A DNA stretch of 64,000 bases from an uncultured Clostridia bacterium (GTDB lineage Bacteria; Bacillota; Clostridia; RUG12999): assembly GCA_934792465.1 (NCBI GenBank), contig CAKVOK010000006.1, forward strand, positions 1-64,000, given 5' to 3'. Shown here piece by piece: positions 33,326 through 44,148 of the stretch. How positions within the stretch are numbered: position 1 is the stretch's first letter; each line of letters begins with the position of its first letter. Under the pieces are notes generated by a model. It ran no database searches. It was not told the DNA's origin and was given only the letters and a program-made list of their open reading frames with translations. Made by a program: the position numbers and the translations under genes.

Positions 33326-36300
33326 ATGGGTTTTACGAACTCTGTAGGTAAAAAAATAATTTGTATGTTGTTGGTTTTTATGTCGCTTCTGCCGATAGGA
33401 CTGACTGTGAATGCGGAAGTCACATATGCAGTATCAGAGGATTTCGAAAAATATAAAATCGGCAAACCTTCGGAAATGACAAATTATGTGACCGACAAGG
33501 GCAACGATTACGCAATAGAAGAGGCGGACGGCAACAAATATCTGCGTATGAGCGTTACAACAGACAAGGATATTCATTACGATACATATTTTTCGTCGCC
33601 CTTGAGCGGCAAATTCAAACTTGAATTTGATATTATGTTTAAAGATTACGGCGGTGTTCAGAAGCTCGTCGAGTTTATGGACTCCGCACGCAACGACACG
33701 TTCCTTTGCACATTCGAGGCGGACGGATATCTGAAACTGCCGGACGGCACGAATGCGGCTTCTTATGCACGTGACAAGTTCAATCATGTATTGATGGAGT
33801 TTGATACGAATAAAGGAACTATGGATTTGTATTTCAACGGCAAAAGACGTGCGAAAGGATATGCGCTTTCCATGAAAAGCGCTGCCATACTGCGTATACA
33901 TTTAAGGCAGCCGGCAGGCGAAAGCAGCGTTTGCCTTGATAATATCCGTGTATACAGCGGTGACGAAACCGGCGGAGCAGGTTCGGGAAGTCCCGTGAAT
34001 ATAGACACGGCTTCGATTATGAAGAATGCTGCGGCAATGTATATCGGCAAGAGCAATGCGCTGCTGAAAGGCAAAAAAGTGTATACCTCTCAGGAAAGAA
34101 ATATAATACCGTATGAAAAAGACGGTAAATATATGGTGCCTGTCAGATTTTTTGCGGACAGCATAGGAGCAAAAATAAAATATGACGAGGCGGACGATAC
34201 AACGCATATTTCGTATAAAGATAAAGAAATCGTCCTTGGCATAGGTCAGCCGAAATGCAGCATAAGCGGTGCGGAAAGGGAACTCGGCACGCCGTGCGAG
34301 ATAGGCGGCGGAAACGCCCTGTATGCGCCGATTGACGATTTGTGCGGTATGACAGATTTGTTTCTGCATACGGAGGAAAACGGCGTTATCATATACAGCG
34401 AAAACGATATGAGCGATATTCTCGACTGGCAGAAAAATACGAATGTCATGCGGAGAATATGCGAAAGCTATATGTTTGACGATATGTCGGGCGAAGAAAT
34501 GGCGCAGCTTCTGGAAGAAAGATACCCGAACAAGCAGCACCCCCGTCTTGTCATGACGGAGGAAAAATTTGAAGCGATAAGAAATCAGGTTTTCTCGGAA
34601 AACGGCGACGAGGTATATAAAAAGGCATTTGACCATCTGAAAATAGCGGCGGATGCGTTTTTGGCGCAGCCCACCTCCGGATATTATCTGCCGGACGGAA
34701 TAAGACTCGAGGCCACGAGAGAAAATGCGCAGAGAATTATTACGCTTGCGCTGATGTACAACATAACGAAAGAAGAAAAATATGCCGAAAGAGCATGGCT
34801 TGAAATGTATACTTCGGCTTGCTTCAGGGACTGGAATCCTTATCATTTCTTAGATGTCGGCGCAATGGCGACCGGTATGGGCATAGGCTACGACTGGCTT
34901 TATAACTGGATGGACGAGGGTCAGCGCAAGATAGTGCGGGATTCGATAGTCAGCAAGGCTATTTCTCCGATTATAGAGGATTTCGACGATATGCCGAGAA
35001 GCCGTTCATGGAACTGGAGAGGGGATTTGGCGGACAACTGGTGTCTGGTAATCTCCGGCGTAGGTTCCTGCGGTGCAATGGCAATTGTAGACGAACTGGA
35101 CGGACAGAACAAGATAAACGCACAGCGTGCGATGGAACAGTGCCTGCTGGATATACGAAGGGCGCTCAGCCTGTTTTCGCCGCTCGGTGCATACGAGGAA
35201 GGCCCGTCATACTGGGAATATGCCATGAAGTATTATGCACTGACGGTTATGTCGCTTGAAACCGGCATAGGAACGGCGCTCGGATATGACGATGTGCCGG
35301 GACTGAAGCTTACGGACAAATATCTTTTGGCGATAAACGGGCCTGTTAAGATGTTCAGTTATCACGACGCATACGCCGGCGATTCGATTGTTCCGCCGCA
35401 GATGATGTATATTGCAAATCATTTCGGCAGATATTCGGAAGCGAAAAGACGAATTTCGCTGATTATGAACAGCGAAGCCGTGGCTGCGGGAAGTGCATAT
35501 GCGGATATGCTGTATTACGACCCGAAACTCGGCAGCGCACCGGAAAACAACGAGGATATGGACATATATATGCCGATAAGCGAGGTTGCCGTAATGCGCA
35601 GCGGCTGGGATAAAACAGATACGTATGTCGGATTCCACTGCGACGACCCGCTTTCGGGAGAAAGCCACGACCATATGGATGCAGGCACGTTCGTTATGGA
35701 CGCAATGGGCGAGAACTTCTTCATGGATTTGGGTTCGGACAGCTATAATATACCGAATTATCTCAACTGCTACCGAGTACGTGCCGAGGGACACAACACA
35801 GTTATATTCAATCCCGATGAGGGTTATGCGCAGAAATACGGCGGTACGGCGAAGATAGTAAAAACAGAATTTAAGAACAGAGGCGGATATGCCGTAGGCG
35901 ATATGACGAACGCATACGACAGGGAAAAAACAGGCGTGACGGAATATAAAAGGGGCGTAAAGCTTGACACAGACAGGCAAAGAACCGTGGTTCAGGACGA
36001 AATCAAGCTTGAAAAACCTGCCGAAATATATTGGTTCGCACATACGAGAGCGGATATTGAAATAAGCGAGGACAAAAAGAGCGCAATTCTTACGCTGAAC
36101 GGCAAAAAGCTGCTTGCGCAGATAATGACCGGAGATAATGCGGAGTTCAGCGTAATGGACGCAAAACCGCTGCCGACCTCGCCCGTTATAGCGGAACAAA
36201 ATCCGAATGAGGGAATACGCAAGCTGACTATTCATATTCCGGAAAGCGAAAGCATAAATCTTGCGGTTTCGTTTGTTAATTATGATATGAAGTATAATCC

Positions 36301-37036
36301 GGCAAGGTTTGACAACAGCTTTGCAGCTATAGACGACTGGGAGATAGAGGACGGAGATATTGTAGAACCGGAATCGGCAAAGCTTACCGCTCTGAAAGTA
36401 AACGGCGAGATGATAAACGGATTCAAAGCCGATAAATTTGAATACAACTACAATGTAACCGAGGAAAATGCGGGAAAACTCGAAGTTTCCGCAGAATCGG
36501 AGCATGAAATAAAGATTACGAAAAGCGAAAACGTAACGGGCGACACTACGATACTCGTAACGCCGTCGGATGCATCTATGTATCCGTCGGAATACGTCGT
36601 ACACTTTAATTCGCAGCCGGAGATTTCCGTGCCGTGGGATAAAAACAAGATACGACCCGTTAAAGTAACGGCGAGCGACATTCCCGAACCGCTGAACGGA
36701 CCGGAAAACACGGTTGACGGCAGCCTTTCGACAAGATGGTCGTGCCCGGGTGCGTGTTGGATTGAATATGATTTGGGTTCGCCGAAAAAGCTGAACAGCA
36801 TGGGTATTGCCTTTATGGAGGGCGACCAAAGAACGGCGCAGTTCACCATAAAGACCTCGAAAGACGGCATTAATTACGATACGTTCTATTCAGGTGACGC
36901 CACTTCCACATTGCAGCTTGTTAATTACAAAATGTTTGCGAGAGAAGTGCGCTACGTGAGAGTAGAGGGCAGAGGCTATAACGGCAATCCGGACGAATAT
37001 ACGAGCATTACCGAGGTGGAATTTTATGAGGATTAA
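33326..37036 (+). CDS. large secreted heparinase II/III-type polysaccharide lyase with F5/8C domain
   Basis: 1236 residues from the ATG at 33326 (AAGGGA 8 bases upstream; the ATG at 33317 is too close). Order: signal peptide (~1-30), LamG-like domain (~30-210), copper-amine-oxidase-like domain (~230-358, with VPVRFFADSIGAKI and GVIIYSEN), alpha-barrel lyase domain (~400-675, with SWNWRGDLADNW and EEGPSYWEYAMKYYA), heparinase II/III beta-sheet domain (~755-988, with SHDHMDAG ~780 and EGHNTVIFNP), cadherin-like linker (~1010-1098), F5/8 type C domain (~1108-1235). The YWEY tyrosine and HDHMD histidines fit Tyr/His elimination of uronate polymers. Substrate open. Confidence 0.88.
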   Translation: MGFTNSVGKKIICMLLVFMSLLPIGLTVNAEVTYAVSEDFEKYKIGKPSEMTNYVTDKGNDYAIEEADGNKYLRMSVTTDKDIHYDTYFSSPLSGKFKLEFDIMFKDYGGVQKLVEFMDSARNDTFLCTFEADGYLKLPDGTNAASYARDKFNHVLMEFDTNKGTMDLYFNGKRRAKGYALSMKSAAILRIHLRQPAGESSVCLDNIRVYSGDETGGAGSGSPVNIDTASIMKNAAAMYIGKSNALLKGKKVYTSQERNIIPYEKDGKYMVPVRFFADSIGAKIKYDEADDTTHISYKDKEIVLGIGQPKCSISGAERELGTPCEIGGGNALYAPIDDLCGMTDLFLHTEENGVIIYSENDMSDILDWQKNTNVMRRICESYMFDDMSGEEMAQLLEERYPNKQHPRLVMTEEKFEAIRNQVFSENGDEVYKKAFDHLKIAADAFLAQPTSGYYLPDGIRLEATRENAQRIITLALMYNITKEEKYAERAWLEMYTSACFRDWNPYHFLDVGAMATGMGIGYDWLYNWMDEGQRKIVRDSIVSKAISPIIEDFDDMPRSRSWNWRGDLADNWCLVISGVGSCGAMAIVDELDGQNKINAQRAMEQCLLDIRRALSLFSPLGAYEEGPSYWEYAMKYYALTVMSLETGIGTALGYDDVPGLKLTDKYLLAINGPVKMFSYHDAYAGDSIVPPQMMYIANHFGRYSEAKRRISLIMNSEAVAAGSAYADMLYYDPKLGSAPENNEDMDIYMPISEVAVMRSGWDKTDTYVGFHCDDPLSGESHDHMDAGTFVMDAMGENFFMDLGSDSYNIPNYLNCYRVRAEGHNTVIFNPDEGYAQKYGGTAKIVKTEFKNRGGYAVGDMTNAYDREKTGVTEYKRGVKLDTDRQRTVVQDEIKLEKPAEIYWFAHTRADIEISEDKKSAILTLNGKKLLAQIMTGDNAEFSVMDAKPLPTSPVIAEQNPNEGIRKLTIHIPESESINLAVSFVNYDMKYNPARFDNSFAAIDDWEIEDGDIVEPESAKLTALKVNGEMINGFKADKFEYNYNVTEENAGKLEVSAESEHEIKITKSENVTGDTTILVTPSDASMYPSEYVVHFNSQPEISVPWDKNKIRPVKVTASDIPEPLNGPENTVDGSLSTRWSCPGACWIEYDLGSPKKLNSMGIAFMEGDQRTAQFTIKTSKDGINYDTFYSGDATSTLQLVNYKMFAREVRYVRVEGRGYNGNPDEYTSITEVEFYED

Positions 37037-40000
37037 TATTGCAAGAGCGGCGGCTGTTATGATATGCACCGCATTGCTTCTCGCCGCTGTGCCGTGCGGA
37101 GTTTTCGCCGAAGATGCGTACAGTGTGTATCTCCTGGGCGGCGACAGCGAAAACGCTTTTCTCGATGATACAATCGCAGTAGAGCTGAATACGGCACCGA
37201 CAGCTTCCGCAGCGGAGGTTTCGCTGACGGAAAACGGCACAAAGACGGAAACAGATTATGATATAAGCGTTTCCGAAAACACGGTTTATATAAAGTTTAA
37301 CGGCTTAAAAAAAGGCAGCAGCTACGTTTGCCGCATATCGGGTATATGCGGCAAACCGATTGACTTTGCGTTCAAGACCGCAGGCTATGAGGTTTTGGCG
37401 AAAGACCTCAAAACCGAGAACGGCAAGACGAGTGCCGTTATGAAATCGGGATATTCAAAACCGCATACGGCAGCTGTTTTGACGGCATATTACGGCAGCG
37501 GCGGCAGCCTGAAAAGCTGCTCGATAAACAATGCCGAAATAAATCCGAGAACGGAACAGAGCGTGAGCTTCGATACCGGCTATACGGGGGAATACGATAC
37601 GGTAAAGGCTTTTGTCTTTGCGGATTTTAAGAGCCTGCGCCCGGCAGATACGGCAGAAACGAAAAACAGGATAAAACCGCTGTATTACGAGAATTTCGAC
37701 AGCACGTATACCACGGACGGGTCGATTCAAAAATATATGGCAATCCAAAAGAAAAGCGAATTTTCCGTGAAAACCGTGAACGGAGAACGCTGCCTCAGCA
37801 TGAACATTACAAAAGACGATATGTTTTTTCAGTATAATTTCGGCAAGGCTGTAGACGGAGATTTGGTCTGCGGATTCGATATGATGCTGACGGACAGCGA
37901 CCAAGTTACAAAGCTGATACAGTTTATCGGAACGGGCGGAGCGGACGCATTCGCCATGATGATACACCCGGACGGCGGAGCCTATATACTCAACAAGGAT
38001 TTTTCTCTCGGCCCGAAAATGGCGGATTTTGAGAAAAATGTTTTCAACAAGATAGATATTTGCGTTAATCCGAACAGGGGAATAATGAATATTTATATCA
38101 ACGGCGTCAAAAAGACAAACGATTATACTTTTGATTACGGCGCATTGTCCGCTTTTCGCATACATCAGTGGTATCCGAACGGCAAGAAAGGCGAAGTGCT
38201 GATAGACAATATCAGAGTATATGAGTGGGACAGTATCGTTGCGGACGAACAGATTGAGAGAGGAATACATATGGATATTAAGAAGATAATGAAAAATGCG
38301 GTTGCGATGTATGTCGGAAAAAGCAACGTACTTCTGCACGGCGTAAAATCGTATATTTCCGATGACAGAAGCGTTGTGCCGTATGAGGACGGCGAAAAAA
38401 TCATGGTTCCGGTGCGCTTCTTTGCCGAGAGCATAGGTGCGGAAATAAGCGGCGGAAGAATCACGGACGGCAATCGTTCGTTCGCCGTTGAGAACGAAAA
38501 CGGATATGCCGATGTGCGGGCGCTTTGCAATGCGTTCGGAAAATCGCTTCATCTCGAAAAGAACGGTATCATAATATACAGCGACGAAAGCCTCGAAGAT
38601 GTCCTGGACTGGCAGGAAAACATGAAGCTTATGCGTACCGTATCCGAAAGTTATATGTTTGACGACGTAACGGGCGATGAAATTTATAATTTGCTGAAAG
38701 AAAAAAACCGGAGCCACCCAAGACTTGTAATGACGGAAGACAGATTTGAAAGCGTGCGGAAAGAGCTTGCGAAAGGCTCGAAATGCGACGCAACGATGAA
38801 AAAGGCATATGATAATCTGAAACATTACGCCGATATATATCTGGAACAAGAACCGGTCGAATACAGCAGACCGGACGGAATAAGGCTTCTCCAGGCGGCG
38901 AGCGAAAATGCGGCGAGAATGGTAAGCTGTTCGCTCATGTACAACATCACGAAAGAGGAAAAGTATGCCGATAAGGCATGGGATGTAATGTCGGCGGTTG
39001 CCGGGTTCAAGGACTGGAATCCGTTCCATTTCCTCGATGTCGGCGAATTGGCGGCAGCTATGGGACTTTCTTACGATATGATGTACAATTGGATGAGCGC
39101 CGAACAACGCAGCGTTATACGCACGGCGATAGTGGAAAAGGCGATATATCCTATAATCGACGATTTCGACCACCTGACGAGAGAGGATTACAGCCAATCG
39201 GATTCAAAGTGCCGTTCGTGGAACTGGCGAGGCGAGCTTGCGGACAACTGGTGTCTTGTAATAGCCACTGTGGGTACTTGCGGTGCATTGTCGATAATAG
39301 ACGAGCTGGAGGGCGACGACTTGGCAAAGGCGAAGAGAACCGTCGTTCAGTGCCTTGAAGATATGCGGCGTGCACTCAGCCTGTTCGCACCTATGGGAGC
39401 GTATGAGGAAGGTCCGAACTACTGGAGATTTGCAATGAAATTCTATGCATACAGTATGCGTTCTTTGGAAAACTCCGTAGGAAATTGCTTCGGATATGAC
39501 GATGTGACGGGACTTAAATTTACGAATATGTATTTGCTTGCGATAAACGGCTCAAAAGGGATTTTCAATTATCATGACGGCTCGAACAGCTATCCTCTTT
39601 ATGCGCCGGAGATGTTTTATCTCGCAGACAGATTCAATAAATATAATGAAGCGGTTCCCCGTATAAACCGCATGAAAGTAACCTGGGCGGATTCGTCGGA
39701 TTTTGCCCAGACGGATATTATGTATTACGATACGAAATTCGGCAGTGCGGACGAAACCGGCGCAAGCCTGGACGCATATCTGCCGATTTCGGAAATTGCT
39801 TCTATGAGAAGCGGCTGGAACAGCAGCGACACATATGTCGGATTCCACTGCGACGACCCGATTTCCGGCGAGGGTCACGACCATATGGACGCAGGAACAT
39901 TCGTGCTTGATGCGCTCGGAGAAAAGTTCTTTTTCGATTTGGGTTCGGACAATTATAATATACCGAATTATCTCCAATGCTACCGTGTACGTGCGGAGGG

Positions 40001-40538
40001 ACACAACACCGTGATTTTCAATCCGGACAAGAATTATGCTTTTAAATACGGCGGTACGGCAAGCATTGTAAAACATTCGTTCGGGGAGGACGAATCCTAT
40101 GCCGTGGGCGATATGACGAACGTTTATACGGCGGATAAGGGCGTAAAGAGCTTTTTGAGAGGCGTTAAGCTCGACAACGGCAGAAAGCGTGTTACGGTTC
40201 AGGATAAATTTGTATTGGAAAGACCGGCGGAAATGTATTGGTTCGCACATACGGACGCAGACATTGAAGTGTCGGAGGATAAGAAAACGGCGGTGCTGAC
40301 GAAGAACGGCAAGAAGCTTCTTGCGAGGATTGTCAGCGGCGGCGGAGCGGAATTTTCCGTTATGGACGCAAAGCCGCTGCCCACGTCGCCGGTTATTGCG
40401 GAGCAAAACCCGAATGACGGAATAAGAAAGCTTACAATCCATATTGAGAATTGCGAAAGCAACGAAATATGCGTGACGTTTGTCGATTACAATGACAGTG
40501 CGAGCGGAGAATATTACAAACCGCTTGAACAGTGGTAA
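37026..40538 (+). CDS. second secreted heparinase II/III-type lyase, tandem paralogue
   Basis: 1170 residues. The start overlaps the previous gene by 11 bp. Signal peptide (~1-28, ending VFAED), Ig-like region (~28-120), LamG-like domain (~220-398), copper-amine-oxidase-like domain (~415-520), barrel lyase domain (~560-845, SWNWRGELADNW, EEGPNYWRFAMKFYA) and beta-sheet domain (~918-1155, GHDHMDAG ~950). The C-terminal MDAKPLPTSPVIAEQNPN motif is shared with its neighbour almost unchanged. It lacks the F5/8C domain and has an extra N-terminal Ig-like region, so the two probably differ in targeting or in which end of the polymer they attack. Confidence 0.88.
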   Translation: MRINIARAAAVMICTALLLAAVPCGVFAEDAYSVYLLGGDSENAFLDDTIAVELNTAPTASAAEVSLTENGTKTETDYDISVSENTVYIKFNGLKKGSSYVCRISGICGKPIDFAFKTAGYEVLAKDLKTENGKTSAVMKSGYSKPHTAAVLTAYYGSGGSLKSCSINNAEINPRTEQSVSFDTGYTGEYDTVKAFVFADFKSLRPADTAETKNRIKPLYYENFDSTYTTDGSIQKYMAIQKKSEFSVKTVNGERCLSMNITKDDMFFQYNFGKAVDGDLVCGFDMMLTDSDQVTKLIQFIGTGGADAFAMMIHPDGGAYILNKDFSLGPKMADFEKNVFNKIDICVNPNRGIMNIYINGVKKTNDYTFDYGALSAFRIHQWYPNGKKGEVLIDNIRVYEWDSIVADEQIERGIHMDIKKIMKNAVAMYVGKSNVLLHGVKSYISDDRSVVPYEDGEKIMVPVRFFAESIGAEISGGRITDGNRSFAVENENGYADVRALCNAFGKSLHLEKNGIIIYSDESLEDVLDWQENMKLMRTVSESYMFDDVTGDEIYNLLKEKNRSHPRLVMTEDRFESVRKELAKGSKCDATMKKAYDNLKHYADIYLEQEPVEYSRPDGIRLLQAASENAARMVSCSLMYNITKEEKYADKAWDVMSAVAGFKDWNPFHFLDVGELAAAMGLSYDMMYNWMSAEQRSVIRTAIVEKAIYPIIDDFDHLTREDYSQSDSKCRSWNWRGELADNWCLVIATVGTCGALSIIDELEGDDLAKAKRTVVQCLEDMRRALSLFAPMGAYEEGPNYWRFAMKFYAYSMRSLENSVGNCFGYDDVTGLKFTNMYLLAINGSKGIFNYHDGSNSYPLYAPEMFYLADRFNKYNEAVPRINRMKVTWADSSDFAQTDIMYYDTKFGSADETGASLDAYLPISEIASMRSGWNSSDTYVGFHCDDPISGEGHDHMDAGTFVLDALGEKFFFDLGSDNYNIPNYLQCYRVRAEGHNTVIFNPDKNYAFKYGGTASIVKHSFGEDESYAVGDMTNVYTADKGVKSFLRGVKLDNGRKRVTVQDKFVLERPAEMYWFAHTDADIEVSEDKKTAVLTKNGKKLLARIVSGGGAEFSVMDAKPLPTSPVIAEQNPNDGIRKLTIHIENCESNEICVTFVDYNDSASGEYYKPLEQW

Positions 40539-40560
40539 TAATGATTTTGGAGGATATGGC

Positions 40561-43500
40561 ATGAAAAGAATACTTTCTTTATTAACCTTGATTGCGGTTA
40601 TATGCTGCTCGGTGACGTTCGGCGCATATGCGGACGACACGGACGGCGGCTTTGATACCGGAGTGCTGGATTTCAACGACGCTGCCGATATAAACAGCGC
40701 ATTGGCGCAGCTCAACGGCACGGGATATATGAGCGGCGCAGAGGTTCAGAACGCAAATAGCGCCGGCAGGGGTACGGTATCGGTTGCAGACGTCGGCGGA
40801 GAGTTCGGCAAAAGCATTGATATAACGAACGGCGGCGACGGCTACGCAACGCTTCGTATTATGGGAGCGCCTACGATTAAAGGCAATGTTGCCGTAGGAT
40901 TTTCCATAAAAAAAGGCGGTACGGGCGAGACCTTCGGCTGTGCCATGAAGATAGGCACAGACAGCTATCCTCTTATATTCGAAGCGGACGGATATGTCTA
41001 TCTGTGCAACAACAAAATGGTGAAATACGAGCCTGATACCTGGTATGACGCAGAGCTTGCGTTCAGCCCGATAAATGCGAAAAAAGCGTATATGCGGTTT
41101 TCTGTGAAAAAGCATGGGGACAGCAAGCAGAACACATACGACACGTTTTTCATAAACGGATTTTGGAGCGCAGTGCCGGGCAATATGACGGCAGGCGTTG
41201 TGAATATAGACTTTGTATATCTCGGCAAAAATGAGGAAACAACGTATATAGACAACGTGAGATGCTATACAAAGGGTGCGGAAAAGATTACGCAGACGAT
41301 GAATTCCATGAACGACGATTTTTCGGAAATGCCGTCATTCAGCCATGAGGACAACAATCTGACGGATTATGCCAAGCAGTGGCGCACATACAATCTCCTG
41401 AAAAACGATTGTATATTGGACTGCAAGGAGGTTGACGGCAGACAGGTGCTTTCCATAGGCGCAGGCGGCAGAACCGCAAACTATGTTACGATAGGCAAGC
41501 TGATACGGGATTTGCCGGAGGACACAACGAGCGTTATAAAATTCGGACTCGGCATGAGCAACACCTCCGCAAGCGCCGGATTGGTTACGAACGACGGCGA
41601 CGCATCTATATTTAATTTTGCGTCCGCACTCAGCGGCAGCGGCGGCACATGGGGCGGATTTGAAGCCGGGAAAATCTACGATTTCCAATACGTGTACAAT
41701 AAGAAACTCGGCGTATCGAGAATACTCCTGTCGGCAGACGGAAATATATACGAAGCCGATACCGGCACAGAACTCGGACGAAGCATAGATTTCCAGTTTA
41801 ATATACCGATTGGTTCGGAGGTGTATCTCTCCGATTTCAGGTATGATATAGCCGGCGACGGCTGCGCCGTGACGAATCAATATATAAAAAGCGGATTTGA
41901 AACAGCCAATCTTGACGATACGATAGTTTTTGAATACGACCAGACAATATCGGATAAATCTGCCGTTGTCTGCGAGATAAGGGAAAAAGGCGAAACGGAA
42001 TACAGAAGCTGCGCCGCCGAAATCAAGCTTGATAAAATAGAGATTAAACCCGAAATTATGAAAACCGATACCGAATACGAGGTAAGAGTGAGCGGTGCGG
42101 AAAGCATATTCGGAACACCGGCAGCGGAAGCGAGCTACAGCTTCAAAACAGCTGATTTTGACGTAAAAGCGGAAGCACCGACAATGGACGGCGGCAAAAT
42201 CTCGGCGTTTATCTGTTCCGCATATTCAAATACGAAGCCGGTTTCGGTAATTGCGCTGACTGCGGACGGCAGCGGAAATCTGCTTGAAAGCGAGAATTTC
42301 ACTGTCGAAGCGGACGCAAGAGAGGGAAAAGAGTATATTCTCACGCCCTCGTTTGATAAGCAGTACAGCACATTGAAGCTGTTTATATGGGACGATATAC
42401 TGAATGCTACGGCATATTCGCCGTCTGCCGAATACGGCGGAACGGCGGCGCAGCCCTCCGGAGAAGACGGCAGCGAGCCGATAAGCGAGGTTCTGCTCGA
42501 CAAGAACGCAGGTAAGCTCTATATATCGGGATATAACAATTCGGATAAGTATAACACCGCCGTGATTGAGATTTTGAATGACGGTGTGGACTGGAGCGGC
42601 GGCGAAAAATCGCTTGCGGATTACGATGCCGCAAAGGATAATATTTTGGATTATCTGTATTATTTTACGCAGATTGATAATCTGGGAAAAAATAAGCCGT
42701 ATAGCGTATCGGTGAATTACAGCGGCGATAAAGTGCCGAAAATCATGGTGCGGTTCGGACGTGAGAGCGCCGTATATTTCGACAGCGAGATTATAGACAG
42801 CGTAAACGGGGCAAAGACGGGCGCAGAGCTGAAAGAAATCCTGATGAACAACGATTACGTGAAAAAGAGCATAGGCGATTTATACGAAAAGCGGATAGAC
42901 GAATCAACGGAAAATATGTTTTGGGATAATTTTCTCGAACGGAAAAACAAGGCATACGGAACGGACGGACAATTTACAACGATGTACAGGATTGTTACCG
43001 CATTGGAGGACAATATTTATCTGACGCTTGTCAGGAGTGCGGACACACCCGAAAAGATGAGCGAGGCTGTTCTGACTTTGAAACAGGATAATAAGCTTGT
43101 CGGCAGAAATTCGTTCGATTTGTATTTCGGCGAAGGCGTTTTCTCCGAAAAAAGCTATTTGAGCGACAGCTGCAAAAGACTGATTTCGGAAAAGGCGGTA
43201 AGCAAACGAAATTCGTATGAGAATACGAAAGAGTTTGCGGAGGATTTTGCGGTTAATACGCTTTTATATTCGCTGTGCGGAAACAGCAGCAAATATAACG
43301 TTTACGATATAATTACAAATTCCGACCTTATAACAAAAGAAAATATTTCGGGATTTGCAGCTTTGAAAAAGGTAAATCAGATTGAAGTGTGCGACAAGAT
43401 TAACAGCACTTCCGCACCGTATGAGAGCGTTAGCGCACTCGAAAGCGCAATCCGCAGCTTTGCGGCGGAATACAGCGGCGGTTCGGGAAGCGGTTCGGGC

Positions 43501-44148
43501 GGAAAAGGCAGCGGCGGTTCGTCGGGCGGAAGCTCCGGCGGCAGTTCGGGAGGTTTTCAGACGTCCGTGAAATCAAATGGCGGCACAAAGACGGATATAT
43601 ACAGCGATTTGGATTCCGTTCCGTGGGCAAAAGCGGCTATAGAAGCGCTCAGCGGAAAGAATATTGTGTCCGGAACGGGCGGCGGCAGATTTTCTCCGTC
43701 GGAAACCGTGAAAAGAGAAGAATTTGTAAAAATGCTTATGGGCGTTATTAAAGTGAATGACGTCAAAACGGCGGTCGAGTTTGCGGACGCCGAAAAATCC
43801 GCATGGTATTGGGAATACGTGAGAAAAGCGGCGGCAAACGGGATTGTCTTGGGCATAAGCGATACCGAATTCGGTATCGGCAGCGAGATAACACGTGAGC
43901 AGATGGCGGCAATGGTATACAGAGCCGTCAAGGCGAGCGGACTTAATATTCCGCAGGGCGAAGCGGCAGCATTTGCGGATTCCGATACGATAAGCGATTA
44001 CGCAAGGGAAGCTTGCGAATTTATGGCGAAAAGCGGAATAATGAACGGAAAAACGGGCGGTGTTTTTGAACCGAATGCCACGGCTACCCGTGCCGAAGCG
44101 GCAAAGGTGATATATGAGCTGCTTTTAAGAACGGAGGGGTCAAGATGA
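40561..44148 (+). CDS. SLH-anchored LamG/Ig-like surface protein
   Basis: 1195 residues, GGAGG 8-9 bases before the ATG. Signal peptide, then two LamG-like regions and a Big_5-like Ig domain paralogous to the 30639 protein; conserved landmarks are GVLDFNDAADI, FGKSIDITNG and YLSDFRYDIAGDG. A helical central part (~640-970) is unique. A Gly/Ser linker (~974-1000) leads to three SLH repeats (~1010-1190; FADSDTISDYA and TRAEAAKVIYEL), which tether to secondary cell-wall polymer. It is probably the cell-surface glycan-binding partner of the secreted lyases. The start lies 22 bp after the lyase stop. Confidence 0.85.
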   Translation: MKRILSLLTLIAVICCSVTFGAYADDTDGGFDTGVLDFNDAADINSALAQLNGTGYMSGAEVQNANSAGRGTVSVADVGGEFGKSIDITNGGDGYATLRIMGAPTIKGNVAVGFSIKKGGTGETFGCAMKIGTDSYPLIFEADGYVYLCNNKMVKYEPDTWYDAELAFSPINAKKAYMRFSVKKHGDSKQNTYDTFFINGFWSAVPGNMTAGVVNIDFVYLGKNEETTYIDNVRCYTKGAEKITQTMNSMNDDFSEMPSFSHEDNNLTDYAKQWRTYNLLKNDCILDCKEVDGRQVLSIGAGGRTANYVTIGKLIRDLPEDTTSVIKFGLGMSNTSASAGLVTNDGDASIFNFASALSGSGGTWGGFEAGKIYDFQYVYNKKLGVSRILLSADGNIYEADTGTELGRSIDFQFNIPIGSEVYLSDFRYDIAGDGCAVTNQYIKSGFETANLDDTIVFEYDQTISDKSAVVCEIREKGETEYRSCAAEIKLDKIEIKPEIMKTDTEYEVRVSGAESIFGTPAAEASYSFKTADFDVKAEAPTMDGGKISAFICSAYSNTKPVSVIALTADGSGNLLESENFTVEADAREGKEYILTPSFDKQYSTLKLFIWDDILNATAYSPSAEYGGTAAQPSGEDGSEPISEVLLDKNAGKLYISGYNNSDKYNTAVIEILNDGVDWSGGEKSLADYDAAKDNILDYLYYFTQIDNLGKNKPYSVSVNYSGDKVPKIMVRFGRESAVYFDSEIIDSVNGAKTGAELKEILMNNDYVKKSIGDLYEKRIDESTENMFWDNFLERKNKAYGTDGQFTTMYRIVTALEDNIYLTLVRSADTPEKMSEAVLTLKQDNKLVGRNSFDLYFGEGVFSEKSYLSDSCKRLISEKAVSKRNSYENTKEFAEDFAVNTLLYSLCGNSSKYNVYDIITNSDLITKENISGFAALKKVNQIEVCDKINSTSAPYESVSALESAIRSFAAEYSGGSGSGSGGKGSGGSSGGSSGGSSGGFQTSVKSNGGTKTDIYSDLDSVPWAKAAIEALSGKNIVSGTGGGRFSPSETVKREEFVKMLMGVIKVNDVKTAVEFADAEKSAWYWEYVRKAAANGIVLGISDTEFGIGSEITREQMAAMVYRAVKASGLNIPQGEAAAFADSDTISDYAREACEFMAKSGIMNGKTGGVFEPNATATRAEAAKVIYELLLRTEGSR

